Assembly (NCBI GenBank): GCA_964507915.1
Contig: CAZDRH010000005.1
Location: forward strand, 206,244 to 270,243
DNA from: Amphiplicatus sp964507915
Lineage (GTDB): Bacteria > Pseudomonadota > Alphaproteobacteria > Caulobacterales > Parvularculaceae
Direction of reading: 5' to 3'
DNA: 64,000 nt
The notes under the pieces: model-generated
What the model was told of the DNA's origin: nothing
The model's database searches: none
What the model saw: the letters and a program-made list of their open reading frames with translations, nothing else
In this document: piece by piece, positions 45,180 to 53,314 of the stretch
Numbering within the stretch: position 1 is the stretch's first letter
Layout: each line of letters starts with the position of its first letter
Translations under genes and position numbers: made by a program

Positions 45180-46049
45180 TCAGCGTTGTGATTGAAGCGT
45201 CTCGACGAGGTCCGCCGCGGACGCGCCTTCAAGGGCCAGGCCATAGCCGACTTCACGCACGATCCGCTCTTTCAGCGGCTGGATGAAATGCGCACGGGTG
45301 TTGCGGCGCGTGACTTCGGGCGCCTTGAGATAGATCGCCGCCAATTCCTTCGCGCGCGCGAGGGCTTTGCCGTTCTTCGTCACTTCTGCAACGACGCCCC
45401 ACTCCATGGCGCGCTGCGCGGTGATGGGCGCAGGGTTCAGCAAAAACGCTTCCGCACGGCCGGGGCCAGCGCGATACGACCAGGTGGTGAAGATGCCGTC
45501 ACCCGGCACGATGCCGCCCACAAAGTGCGGCAGATCGTTGAACGTTGCGCTCTGTCCTGCGACAATCACATTGGCGAGCAGCGCATATTCGGAATGCACG
45601 TGTGCGCGTCCTTCGACCGCTGCGATAACGGGAACGCGGATGTTGGCGAGATTTTCGAGGATCTGCACGCCTTCGTCATGCACCTGGCTCCAAACGTCCG
45701 GATCCGCCACATTGCCGAAGCTCGCGAAGTCGATACCGGAAATGAAATCGCCGCCGGCGCCGGTCAGGATGACGATCTTGTTGTCGCGATCTTGGGCGAT
45801 CCTGTAAAACGCGTCGACGAAATCGGTGTGGTCCTTGGCGGTGAAGGTCAGCGGACCGCCCTTGGTGTTGAATGTCACGACCAACACGCCTTGCGCGTCT
45901 CGTTCGAGCCGCAGCGATGGATAGGCCGAGAAATAGGCCGGCTGCGCCGTTTCTTGGGCCGTTGTTGGCGCGGGCTGCGCTATTGCGACGGGCATCGATC
46001 CGCCGATAAGCGCGGCGATGGTTGCGGCAGCAAGCAATGCGTTTTTCAT
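45180..46049 (-). CDS. Crotonase-family (enoyl-CoA hydratase/isomerase-like) protein with signal peptide
   Basis: A 289-aa crotonase-fold protein: 'VLVVTFNTKGGPLTFTAKDH', 'ILTGAGGDFISGIDFASFG' (oxyanion region) and 'VIAAVEGRAHVHSEYALLAN'. In the last motif the usual GxAxGGG is replaced by GRAHVHSE, so the CoA-binding/oxyanion site is altered. The N-terminus is a clear cleavable signal peptide ('LLAAATIAALIGGSMPVAIA'), which is odd for a family that acts on CoA esters in the cytoplasm. It is probably periplasmic and uses a non-CoA substrate. It lies between the OYE and the carboxymuconolactone-decarboxylase-like gene. Confidence 0.82.
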   Translation of the reverse strand: MKNALLAAATIAALIGGSMPVAIAQPAPTTAQETAQPAYFSAYPSLRLERDAQGVLVVTFNTKGGPLTFTAKDHTDFVDAFYRIAQDRDNKIVILTGAGGDFISGIDFASFGNVADPDVWSQVHDEGVQILENLANIRVPVIAAVEGRAHVHSEYALLANVIVAGQSATFNDLPHFVGGIVPGDGIFTTWSYRAGPGRAEAFLLNPAPITAQRAMEWGVVAEVTKNGKALARAKELAAIYLKAPEVTRRNTRAHFIQPLKERIVREVGYGLALEGASAADLVETLQSQR

Positions 46050-46107
46050 GAGCTTTTCTCCCTTTTTGGGCGCTGCCGGCGCAGCGCCCTGATGTGAGGT
46101 TTCAGGT

Positions 46108-46686
46108 TCAGGCGGCAGCGTTCAGCATGCCCGGCGCCATCCACTCATTGCCGGCCATGAAGTCGTCATTGGGCGTTGCAGCGAAGTGATTGGCGTAGTT
46201 CGAGATCAGCTTTGTCGCCGCAAGCACGAGCACGTCGAGGGCTGCCTGGTTGGTGAAACCGGCCGCTTTGAACGCCGCGAAATCGGCAGGGCTCGCCACG
46301 CCGCGCGTGCGGGTCACTTTCGCAGCGAATGTCCGCAGCGCCTGCAGGCGCGCATCGGCGAGTGGACGATTGTCGCGGATCGCGGCGATCGTGTCGGCGT
46401 CGACGCCCGCCATCTTCGACAGGCCCGAATGGCCGGCCATGCAATAGGTGCATTCGTTCTCGAAGATGATTGCGAGATAGGCGACATTACGCTCGACGGC
46501 GGTGAAGCTGGTCTTTTCCGCAATGCCCCAGAGCGCGCCATAGGCTTCGAGCGCGGCCGGACTTTCGGCGAGCACGCGGTGGAGGTTCGGCACAAAGCCC
46601 CAGGCTTTTTGAACGCCGTCAAGCATTGGCTTGGAGGCGGCAGGCGCGGTTTCGGTCGTGTGGATGGCAAAGCCGTTATTGGTCAT
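46108..46686 (-). CDS. Carboxymuconolactone decarboxylase / AhpD-like protein
   Basis: A 192-aa CMD-domain protein with the AhpD-style active site 'ENECTYCMAGHSGLSKMAG': C79 and C82 form the CxxC, with E77 and H86 in the usual proton-relay places. Such proteins reduce peroxides through a thiol pair. It is the promoter-proximal gene of the minus-strand redox cluster and is read divergently from the LysR regulator across a 113-base gap. The start is MTNNGFAI; the much longer open frame upstream overlaps the regulator's promoter and is not coding. Confidence 0.88.
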   Translation of the reverse strand: MTNNGFAIHTTETAPAASKPMLDGVQKAWGFVPNLHRVLAESPAALEAYGALWGIAEKTSFTAVERNVAYLAIIFENECTYCMAGHSGLSKMAGVDADTIAAIRDNRPLADARLQALRTFAAKVTRTRGVASPADFAAFKAAGFTNQAALDVLVLAATKLISNYANHFAATPNDDFMAGNEWMAPGMLNAAA

Positions 46687-46799
46687 GGTTGGTCTCCCTG
46701 GGGTTGAATGAAGTTCGTTTGTGATTGGAGGATCGTTCATTCGCCCGACTTGCGGCAGACAGGGCGGGGCGATATCAATTATTCCACGGAGGAATGGGT

Positions 46800-47681
46800 A
46801 TGGACCGCCTTCAGGCGATGGAGACCTTTGTCCGCGTCGTCGAAAGCGGGTCGTTCTCGGCCGCCGCCCGAGATCTAAGGGTCGGACAGCCGGCCGTGTC
46901 GAAAACGATCGCGACGCTTGAAGACCAGTTGCGCGTGCGCCTGCTCGTCCGGTCGACGCGCCAGCTGACGCCGACCGAAGCCGGACAGATCTTTTATGAA
47001 CGCGCCCGGCTCGTGCTCGCCGATGCGCAGGACGCCTGGACCTCGGCGAAAGGCGCCGGCGCCAGCCTCGAAGGGCGCTTGCGGGTCTGCGCGCCCGTGA
47101 CCTTCGCGCGGTTGCATGTCGTGCCGAAACTCGGCGCCTTTCTGGAGGCGCACCCCAAACTGCGCGTCGAACTCGTAATGGACGACCGCGCGATTGATCT
47201 CCTGGAAGAAAACATAGACATCGCGCTGCGCCTCGGCGCGCTCTCTGGCGCAAGTCTCACCGCACGGAAAATTGCAAGCGCGGACAGGCTCGTCGTCGCA
47301 AGCCCGTCCTATCTCAAATCGCACGGCCGACCGGAAAAGCCGATCGACCTTCTGCACCACGAGGCGATCGTCTATGCGCAGGCCGCCGGCGGCGAAGAAT
47401 GGCGTTTTCGGCAAGGCACGTCGGAAACCTCCGTACGCGTTCCTTCGCGGCTCGCCTGCACGGCCGCCGAAGGCGTGCGCGAAGCCGTGCTCGCTGGCAT
47501 GGGCGTCGCCATAGTCTCGCGCTGGATGATGCAGCCGGAGCTGGAGAGCGGCGCTGTCATTCCGCTCCTTGAAGAATGGCGGCTTCCTTCGCTCGACCTC
47601 TGGGCCGCGTTTCCGAGCGGCCGCATGTCGAGCGCTAAAGCGCGCGCGTTCACAGCCTGGTTTGAGCAAGCGCTCGGCTGA
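46800..47681 (+). CDS. LysR-family transcriptional regulator
   Basis: A 293-aa LysR regulator: N-terminal winged helix ('METFVRVVESGSFSAAARDL', 'VGQPAVSKTIATLEDQL') and a C-terminal type-2 periplasmic-binding-like effector domain. The ATG at 46800 sits 7 bases after acggagg; an ATG six bases earlier is too close to it. Being divergent from the CMD/crotonase/OYE/peroxiredoxin/EamA/GST/SDR genes, it is the obvious controller of that cluster, probably responding to an electrophile or quinone-like compound (inference from the enzymes encoded). Confidence 0.9.
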   Translation: MDRLQAMETFVRVVESGSFSAAARDLRVGQPAVSKTIATLEDQLRVRLLVRSTRQLTPTEAGQIFYERARLVLADAQDAWTSAKGAGASLEGRLRVCAPVTFARLHVVPKLGAFLEAHPKLRVELVMDDRAIDLLEENIDIALRLGALSGASLTARKIASADRLVVASPSYLKSHGRPEKPIDLLHHEAIVYAQAAGGEEWRFRQGTSETSVRVPSRLACTAAEGVREAVLAGMGVAIVSRWMMQPELESGAVIPLLEEWRLPSLDLWAAFPSGRMSSAKARAFTAWFEQALG

Positions 47682-47687
47682 TGTGCG

Positions 47688-47718
47688 ATATGAGGGCCGA
47701 AGTCGAAGGCGCGCCCTC
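47688..47718 (+). terminator. Hairpin downstream of the lysR gene
   Basis: Arms atgagggc (47688-47695) and gccctcat (47711-47718) pair perfectly over 8 bases with a 15-base loop, 7 bases past the lysR stop. There is no run of T after it, so it is either a weak terminator or a 3' stabilising hairpin. Confidence 0.45.
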
Positions 47719-47801
47719 ATTGCCCACCCTGCCGCCTCCGGGGCGAATATCAGCCGGACCTGCAGCAGGATCGCTGCGCCGCGGAGTATGGCCTTGGCGT
47801 C

Positions 47802-48071
47802 ATGTGTATAGAAAGCCGTGAATTACTCTGGACGTTGCGTATCGATGGCTCCTTCGAGACCGAATTCGACGCGTTGCCGGCGCTGGTGCAGGACAAACTG
47901 CTGGCCCAGGCGACAGTTATTGGGGAGTTCGGCCCGAAGGCGGGCCGCCTGCACGTCGATACGTTGAACGGCTCGAAGCAAGCCAATATGGATGAGCTGC
48001 GCTTCGGTGCTGATGATGGAGTTTGGCGGAGAGCGGCGAACTTTGTTCGAACGCTCTTTACGACACTCTAG
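47802..48071 (+). pseudogene. HigB/RelE-type toxin gene, disrupted at its 3' end
   Basis: An 89-codon frame. Its middle ('FETEFDALPALVQDKLLAQA', 'FGPKAGRLHVDTLNGSKQAN', 'MDELRFGADDGVWR') matches the phage-derived Gp49-like HigB toxin family closely. After GVWR the family normally continues 'VAFAFDP' with a lysine-rich C-terminus; here it reads unrelated residues and stops. In the +1 frame translation could continue to a TGA at 48128-48130, which overlaps the start of the MobC-like gene (ATGA). The toxin is probably inactive. The break marks the left edge of the mobilisable element or a later rearrangement; no HigA partner follows. Confidence 0.7.
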
Positions 48072-48126
48072 CCGATTGGGAACACCAGCTTAAGCACGCA
48101 AGTCCGCCGTTCGAGGAGATGTCCCC

Positions 48127-48591
48127 ATGACAGGCTCCCCGAACAAGACAGGCGGTGTCCTCGGTGAATTTCTCGCCGCCGCGCACGGCCAAGCCGTTGA
48201 ATCTGCTGCCTCCAAGCCAAAGCATAAGCCGCAACACCCGTTCTCCATCCGCCTGACGCAGGAGGAACGAGAACGGCTGGAGCTGGAGGCCAAGGGCAAG
48301 CCCCTGAGCGTCTATATCCGCGAACGGCTCTTGGGTGACGGGACGGCCCCTCGAAAGCTCCGGCGCAAGCCTGCCGCCGATCAGGCATTGCTGGCAAAAG
48401 TGCTGGGGATGCTGGGCCAGTCGCGTCTGGCCAATAACCTCAACCAGATCGCCAAGGCCGCCCATATCGGGGTGATCGTCCTGACACCCGCTCTGATCGA
48501 CGATCTGGAGCAAGCCTGCCGGGATATCCGCATGATGCGCGATGCCCTGCTGACGGCTCTGGGCTTTCCGCCTGCGGGGTCCGGGCCATGA
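48127..48591 (+). CDS. MobC-like relaxosome accessory protein
   Basis: A 154-aa basic protein. The segment 'HPFSIRLTQEERERLELEAK' followed by 'PLSVYIRERLL' resembles the ribbon-helix-helix module of plasmid mobilisation proteins, and 'LGQSRLANNLNQIAKAAHIG' with 'ACRDIRMMRDALLTALG' is the MobC C-terminal signature. Such proteins bind the transfer origin and help the relaxase nick it. The relaxase start overlaps its stop by 4 bases (ATGA). Its own start overlaps a possible reading frame from the broken toxin. Confidence 0.85.
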   Translation: MTGSPNKTGGVLGEFLAAAHGQAVESAASKPKHKPQHPFSIRLTQEERERLELEAKGKPLSVYIRERLLGDGTAPRKLRRKPAADQALLAKVLGMLGQSRLANNLNQIAKAAHIGVIVLTPALIDDLEQACRDIRMMRDALLTALGFPPAGSGP

Positions 48592-49904
48592 TCCTTGTCG
48601 GCAATCAACGCGGCGGGGCGCGAAACCTTGCTGCGCACCTTCTTTCTCCAGACAACGAGAACGTCGAAGTCCATGAGGTGCGGGGCTTCGCTGCCGATGA
48701 TGTGCATGGGGCATTCCAAGAGGCCCATGCGATGAGCAAAGGGACGCGCTGCAAGCAGTTCCTGTTTTCGCTCTCCTTCAATCCACCGCCGCAAGAGCGG
48801 GTGCATACGGATGTATTCGAGGATGCGATTGCCCGCGCTGAATCCAAGCTGGGCCTGACCGATCAGCCCCGCGTTGTCATCTTCCATGAGAAAGAGGGCC
48901 GCCGCCATGCCCATGTGGTCTGGAGCCGGATCGGCACGGAGGATATGAAAGCCGTCCAACTCTCCTTCACCCATAGAAAGCTGCAAGACCTCTCCCGCGA
49001 ACTTTACCTCGAACATGGCTGGCGGATGCCTGAAGGTTTGGCGAATCCCAGCCGCAGCGATCCGCGCAACTTCACGCTGGATGAATGGCAGCAGGCGCAG
49101 CGCCAAGGAAAAGACCCGCGCACCATCAAGACGGCACTACAGGATGCCTGGGCGGTTTCGGACAACAAGGCCGCGCTCATCCACGCCCTGAAGGAACGGG
49201 GCTTTACGCTCGCCCGTGGGGATCGGCGCGGCTATCTCGCCGTCGATCACAACGGCGAAGCCTATGCGCTGCCCAAATGGGCGGGGGTGAAGACCAAGGA
49301 TGTACGGGCGCGACTGGGCGAAGCCGACGCGCTGCCTTCCCTCGAAGAGGCCAAGGCCGCCTTCGCCAAGGAGATGCGGCCTGCGCTCACGCGCTGGCAA
49401 ACCGAGATTCAAAAGCGGATCGACGCGCACCACGCCCGCACGGAAGCGGACAAGCGCGACCTTCTCGAACGCCAAGCCGCCGAACGGCAAAAGCTGTTCG
49501 ATGGGATTGAAGAACGCCGGGTCAAGGAAACCCAAGCGCGGCAGGAACGCTTCCGCACGGGGATCGCGGGGCTGTGGGACCGCTTGCGCGGTGAGCACCG
49601 CCGCCTGCGCGAAGAGAATGAGAAGGAAGCCTATGACGCCTTGCTGCGGGATCGCCGCGAGAAGGACGAACTGATCTTCTCCCAGCTCGAAGCGAGGCGC
49701 GACCTGCAAGAGCGGCACAAGCAAGGCGTCGCGCGACTGCAAGAGCAACAGCGCGAGTTGGCGGACGACCGCGCCCGTTACGAACAGGCGGCGCAACCGC
49801 CTACGGATGTTTCGGATCGCAAGCGGGCCTTCCTCGAAAGCCGCCGTGAGGCCGTGCAAGCGCCGGAACGTGACCGCGCTCACAGCATCGAGCCGGAACG
49901 CTGA
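48588..49904 (+). CDS. Relaxase / mobilisation nuclease (PF03432-type)
   Basis: A 438-aa relaxase. The N-terminal nuclease part shows 'VGNQRGGARNLAAHLLSPDN', 'FLFSLSFNPP' and the metal-binding histidines 'EKEGRRHAHVVWSRI'; then 'LQDLSRELYLEHGWRMPEG' and 'DPRNFTLDEWQQA'. Residues from about 255 to 420 are a long charged coiled coil rich in Arg/Glu/Gln. The family nicks DNA at oriT to start conjugative transfer with help from another element's secretion system. Length and motifs fit relaxases of rhodobacterial and related plasmids. No coupling protein or mating-pair genes were seen nearby, so the element is mobilisable rather than self-transmissible on this evidence. Confidence 0.88.
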   Translation: MILVGNQRGGARNLAAHLLSPDNENVEVHEVRGFAADDVHGAFQEAHAMSKGTRCKQFLFSLSFNPPPQERVHTDVFEDAIARAESKLGLTDQPRVVIFHEKEGRRHAHVVWSRIGTEDMKAVQLSFTHRKLQDLSRELYLEHGWRMPEGLANPSRSDPRNFTLDEWQQAQRQGKDPRTIKTALQDAWAVSDNKAALIHALKERGFTLARGDRRGYLAVDHNGEAYALPKWAGVKTKDVRARLGEADALPSLEEAKAAFAKEMRPALTRWQTEIQKRIDAHHARTEADKRDLLERQAAERQKLFDGIEERRVKETQARQERFRTGIAGLWDRLRGEHRRLREENEKEAYDALLRDRREKDELIFSQLEARRDLQERHKQGVARLQEQQRELADDRARYEQAAQPPTDVSDRKRAFLESRREAVQAPERDRAHSIEPER

Positions 49905-49984
49905 CGTGTGTTTTCATATCCCCCTAAAACGCCGCCTTCGATGCGTTATGATCCGCGACTCGGACCGCTTCTCTGGAGAAGGAT

Positions 49985-50248
49985 ATGGGTGAGCCGCACG
50001 TATCGACCGACGAAACACTTATTGGCGATCTCGAAAGCCTGCTGATCGCGCTCGAACTGCACCCGATGTTCACGCGCCAGTCCTTCAAAATCCTGCGCTA
50101 TAACCTGCTGCACATGAAGACGGACGGGCTGACGCCAGACATTCTTGCGCTCAAGGCGCGGTTTGCAGCGCTGCCGGATGAGGAACTCCTGCCTGTGTGG
50201 TTCGCGCTGCATAACCCGTGGCGGTTTGAAGACCGCGCCCTGCATTGA
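49985..50248 (+). CDS. Small hypothetical protein
   Basis: An 87-aa acidic protein I do not recognise. It looks folded and helical ('TLIGDLESLLIALELHPMFT', 'LALKARFAALPDEELLPVWF'), with no signal peptide or cysteine motif. ggagaagg precedes the ATG at a good distance. Another small gene follows after 9 bases, and the relaxase gene ends 80 bases before it, so all may be transcribed together as accessory genes of the mobile element. Confidence 0.6.
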   Translation: MGEPHVSTDETLIGDLESLLIALELHPMFTRQSFKILRYNLLHMKTDGLTPDILALKARFAALPDEELLPVWFALHNPWRFEDRALH

Positions 50249-50257
50249 GATGGCCTT

Positions 50258-50632
50258 ATGATTGATCTAGCGAAATGGGTACTGCCGCCGCATGAGAAGG
50301 CGAGCGTAGTGCGGATGTATGAGGCGGCGCGGAGCGCTTATGCACGGCATTTTCCAGATGCCGAAGATGCGGAGTGCGCGGCCAGCTTCTGGACGGCATG
50401 GCACTGCACGAAAACGCTTGAACTTCCTCAGCCGCTGATCCGCTGCGCGGTGACGCTCGGCGTAGAGCCCCTGCGGTTGATGAACCGGATCGCGGATTAT
50501 CACGATCTCGAATGTCGCGAGCCTTTGCTTTGCGCGCGGGCGGATGTGGATTTTCAGGCGGCGTGCGTCCGGCTCACGGGCGCGGAACTCGGCCCGCGCC
50601 GGTTGAGGCTGGTCTGGAGCCGGCGGGATTAG
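50258..50632 (+). CDS. Hypothetical protein
   Basis: A 124-aa protein without recognised family. It is rich in Arg and Trp ('AASFWTAWHCTKTLELPQP', 'LRLMNRIADYHDLE') and ends 'LRLVWSRRD'. It follows the previous small gene by 9 bases. The stop overlaps the end of ardA on the opposite strand by 4 bases. Its position next to relaxase and antirestriction genes suggests an accessory role in transfer or host takeover, but nothing in the sequence shows it. Confidence 0.6.
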   Translation: MIDLAKWVLPPHEKASVVRMYEAARSAYARHFPDAEDAECAASFWTAWHCTKTLELPQPLIRCAVTLGVEPLRLMNRIADYHDLECREPLLCARADVDFQAACVRLTGAELGPRRLRLVWSRRD

Positions 50633-51300
50633 TGCCGCCAGAAGACGTGCACTTCCTCGAATCCGGTTTCGAGCGCGAGAATGTCGTTGATCTCCAGATC
50701 GCGGGCCATGCGCTCCCAGTCGATGTAGTATTGCAGGTTTTCGGGAATCTGCGTGGTTTCCTCGGTCAGTTCCTGTGCGAAGTCGGCGATAGATGAATAG
50801 ATGCCCGCGTAATGGTCGCGCATGGCCTCCTTGGCTTCCTCCAGATCGGCGAAATGCTCCATGAGCTTTCCGGCCACGGGGCCATATTCGTCGATGAAGA
50901 TTGCTATTTCGGCCACGCTGGCAATACAGGCGTATTCGCTGATGCCGACACCTTCGAAGCCTTCGGTGTCATGGATGGCGTATTCCTCAGCGAACATGAT
51001 CGGGGAAGCAGCCAGCATCGCCTTGATGCCGTCCCTCATATGCTCCTCGCCTTGTGTGGCGTCGATCCAGCGCCCGTGCAGGATGCCGTTATTGTAAGCG
51101 GCAAGGCACGCGACATAAATGCGGATCGCGCCGTCTTCGTCTTTCCGTGCTTCGGGATGTTCGCCCAATTCATGCTCGGCCAGTTCGAAGCCCTGCGCCT
51201 TGCGGGAGTCGATTTCGTTCTGACTGGCGTTGCGCTCCAGCTTGATCCACTGGCCGTTGGCATAGTTGGGGTGCTTGCCCCACAGAAATAGGTCCGTCAT
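50629..51300 (-). CDS. ardA: ArdA-family antirestriction protein
   Basis: A 223-aa acidic protein of the ArdA family, DNA mimics that block type I restriction enzymes when a plasmid enters a new host. The family core is clear: 'IRIYVACLAAYNNGILHGRW', 'GVGISEYACIASVAEIAIFI', 'YGPVAGKLMEHF' and 'AGIYSSIADFAQELTEE'. About 57 residues precede the usual start of the core ('MTDLFLWGKHPNYANGQWI' onward), an extension longer than in textbook ArdA. Another ATG 12 codons upstream is in frame. It is typical cargo of conjugative or mobilisable elements and would protect this one against host restriction. Confidence 0.88.
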   Translation of the reverse strand: MTDLFLWGKHPNYANGQWIKLERNASQNEIDSRKAQGFELAEHELGEHPEARKDEDGAIRIYVACLAAYNNGILHGRWIDATQGEEHMRDGIKAMLAASPIMFAEEYAIHDTEGFEGVGISEYACIASVAEIAIFIDEYGPVAGKLMEHFADLEEAKEAMRDHYAGIYSSIADFAQELTEETTQIPENLQYYIDWERMARDLEINDILALETGFEEVHVFWRH

Positions 51301-51447
51301 CGGAGGTTTTCCTTTCAATAGGAATGGGTTGCTCATGCAACCCTGCCTCGTGGCGAACAGGGGGTGTGCAAGCGGAAAGGAGAATCTGCGGCGGGCGCAC
51401 AAGCGCAGCGCGGAGCCTCGGGAGACCGCTGATTGTCCTTGAAGCGC

Positions 51448-51468
51448 GCTGAGGGCACAGCCCTAAGC
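51448..51468. other. Small hairpin in the gap between ardA and gajB
   Basis: The sequence agggc-aca-gccct (51452-51464) forms a 5-bp stem, extended by gct/agc outside one mismatch (51448-51468). It sits between the ardA start and the gajB stop, and its shape recalls the hairpins of the array at 60971-61288. No function can be assigned. Confidence 0.4.
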
Positions 51469-51541
51469 ATTGCGTTCTATCGTCACTAGATTTTTCTAAT
51501 TCCAGGATGGCACTAGAGTGCAAGCTGTGCGGGGCAGAGCG

Positions 51542-53314
51542 CTAGCAGATACCGACGCCGGTCCCCTTCCGGAGAAAGCGCGTTGGTCCGTTCCTCCTGT
51601 CGGAATTGTCGGTGATGTAGAGCAGGTATTCCTCGGCGCGCGTCACGCCCACATAGAAAAGCCGTTTGGCTTCTTCGATTTCCGAAGCTGCTTTGGACCT
51701 ATAATGCGGCAAACGCCCTTCGGTGAGGTCCATGATCGCAACTGCGCGATACTCGCGCCCCTTCGCATTGTGGAGAGAAGACAGTTTAAGGGCGGAGTCA
51801 GGGCTGGCGTAGATACCCAGTTCGGGAATCGTCATATTCGCGAGATCGACCTTGTTGTTGCGCATATCATTCTTCATTTCTTCGACCGCCATCGGAAAAA
51901 TGTCGCCCTCGACCGCTGTGAGATATCCCGCTTCAATGAGAATTTTTGAGAACTCCCGCGACGACGCTTCAAGCCAAGCAACCGCGCCCTCGTTTTGTTC
52001 ATGCAATTCGCGCGCGCAATTTAGTAAATGAAATACGACCGTGCGACCGGTGTACGAATAGACCTCGAAGTGCGCGCGCCCGGTCGCATTCAATATCGTA
52101 TGAAACAAGCTCCGCTCGATGGCGACAAGTGCCTCCGGGTCAGGCTCCATCAAGTAGCCGCACACTTGCTCTGCAAGCGGCGCGAACACACGATTACGCC
52201 TGTAGGGCCGTGCGCCCGGTCCCACAATTGATACGCCGTATTCCCGCAGGCGTCGTCCCAGCGGGAATAGCGAATACCATGAAGGTGCAAGAATTGCGGC
52301 GTCGCCAACAGGGATGCCGTACCCTTCCAGAGCGGGGAGGAAATAGTCAGTGATGACCTTGAATGCCGACGGGTTTCCCTTCCAGACCGGCACGACGGCA
52401 ACATCCCGCGTGGGTCCTAAGGCTTGCATCGGTGGAGTGCGCGCATAGAGCAAGTTGGCGTGGTTCGTGATCGGCGTGCTGCAACGGAAGTTGCCCGACA
52501 GCGTCATATCTGTCCGCGCGCCGATGCGTTTGGCGAAAATGTCGGCGAGGTCAGGCCGTGCGCCCGCAAAGCCGAAGATGGATTGGTGCGGATCACCAAC
52601 CAACAAAAATTTCGTGCGTCTGGCGTTCGCGATCAATGTAAGGATTTCGACCTGAATGTCTGTCGTGTCCTGAAACTCGTCCACCAATATCCAAGCAAAC
52701 TTGGCGGACACATAACTCAGAATTTCGGGCCTCTTCTCCAGCAGCAAGTATGAGTAGTAGAGGATGTTTGCGAAGTCGATGAATCCGGCCTCGCGCATCC
52801 GCTTCCAGTACGCGCTCGCAAGTTCGACCGTTATTGCGCCTCGTGCCAAGACTTGCCCAGCCGGTGCGCCGTCGATGCCCACCCGCAACTGGGTGAACTC
52901 ATCGAAGTCTTGAAAATTTAGGTTGTAACGGTTGAACTGCGCGCATACCGCCGTCACCAATTTCTCAAACTCGGCGCTGTCTGGCGTCAGAAGCTTGAAC
53001 CCCTTTTTGTAGCCCGCGATCAGGTGACAGAAAGGACGAAAGATGTGGTTCAAGCAGAAGGAGTGGATCGTACAGATGTCGTAATAGGCGTCGTCGCCCG
53101 GTTGAATGTGATGGCGCAGACGCGCTTCGATCTCGTGGACGGCGGTGTTCGTATAGGTGATGCAGGCTACGGAGCGCGGAGTTTCGCGCACCTCGTCAAC
53201 AACGCGGGACAACTTGGAAATGATGACACGCGTTTTTCCACTACCGGGACACGCCGTTAGCATCAGGTTGTCCTCGCAACGCGAGGCTTCGAGCTGTTCT
53301 TCAGTCAGCTTCAT
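51542..53314 (-). CDS. gajB: Gabija antiphage protein GajB (UvrD-like helicase)
   Basis: A 590-aa superfamily 1 helicase. Q-motif-like 'LTEEQLEASRCEDNLMLTA', Walker A 'ACPGSGKTRVII' (21-32), 'CITYTNTAVHEIEARL', Walker B 'ILVDEFQDTTDIQ', 'LVGDPHQSIFGFAGA', and C-terminal motifs 'LKLSSLHNAKGREYRAVAI' and 'RLFYVGVTRAEEYLLY'. Next to a GajA-type OLD nuclease this is the Gabija pair, in which GajB joins the GajA tetramer and stimulates DNA cutting when nucleotides are depleted during infection. The start MKLTEEQ overlaps the gajA stop by 14 bases; 8 extra in-frame codons upstream are less likely. Confidence 0.87.
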   Translation of the reverse strand: MKLTEEQLEASRCEDNLMLTACPGSGKTRVIISKLSRVVDEVRETPRSVACITYTNTAVHEIEARLRHHIQPGDDAYYDICTIHSFCLNHIFRPFCHLIAGYKKGFKLLTPDSAEFEKLVTAVCAQFNRYNLNFQDFDEFTQLRVGIDGAPAGQVLARGAITVELASAYWKRMREAGFIDFANILYYSYLLLEKRPEILSYVSAKFAWILVDEFQDTTDIQVEILTLIANARRTKFLLVGDPHQSIFGFAGARPDLADIFAKRIGARTDMTLSGNFRCSTPITNHANLLYARTPPMQALGPTRDVAVVPVWKGNPSAFKVITDYFLPALEGYGIPVGDAAILAPSWYSLFPLGRRLREYGVSIVGPGARPYRRNRVFAPLAEQVCGYLMEPDPEALVAIERSLFHTILNATGRAHFEVYSYTGRTVVFHLLNCARELHEQNEGAVAWLEASSREFSKILIEAGYLTAVEGDIFPMAVEEMKNDMRNNKVDLANMTIPELGIYASPDSALKLSSLHNAKGREYRAVAIMDLTEGRLPHYRSKAASEIEEAKRLFYVGVTRAEEYLLYITDNSDRRNGPTRFLRKGTGVGIC

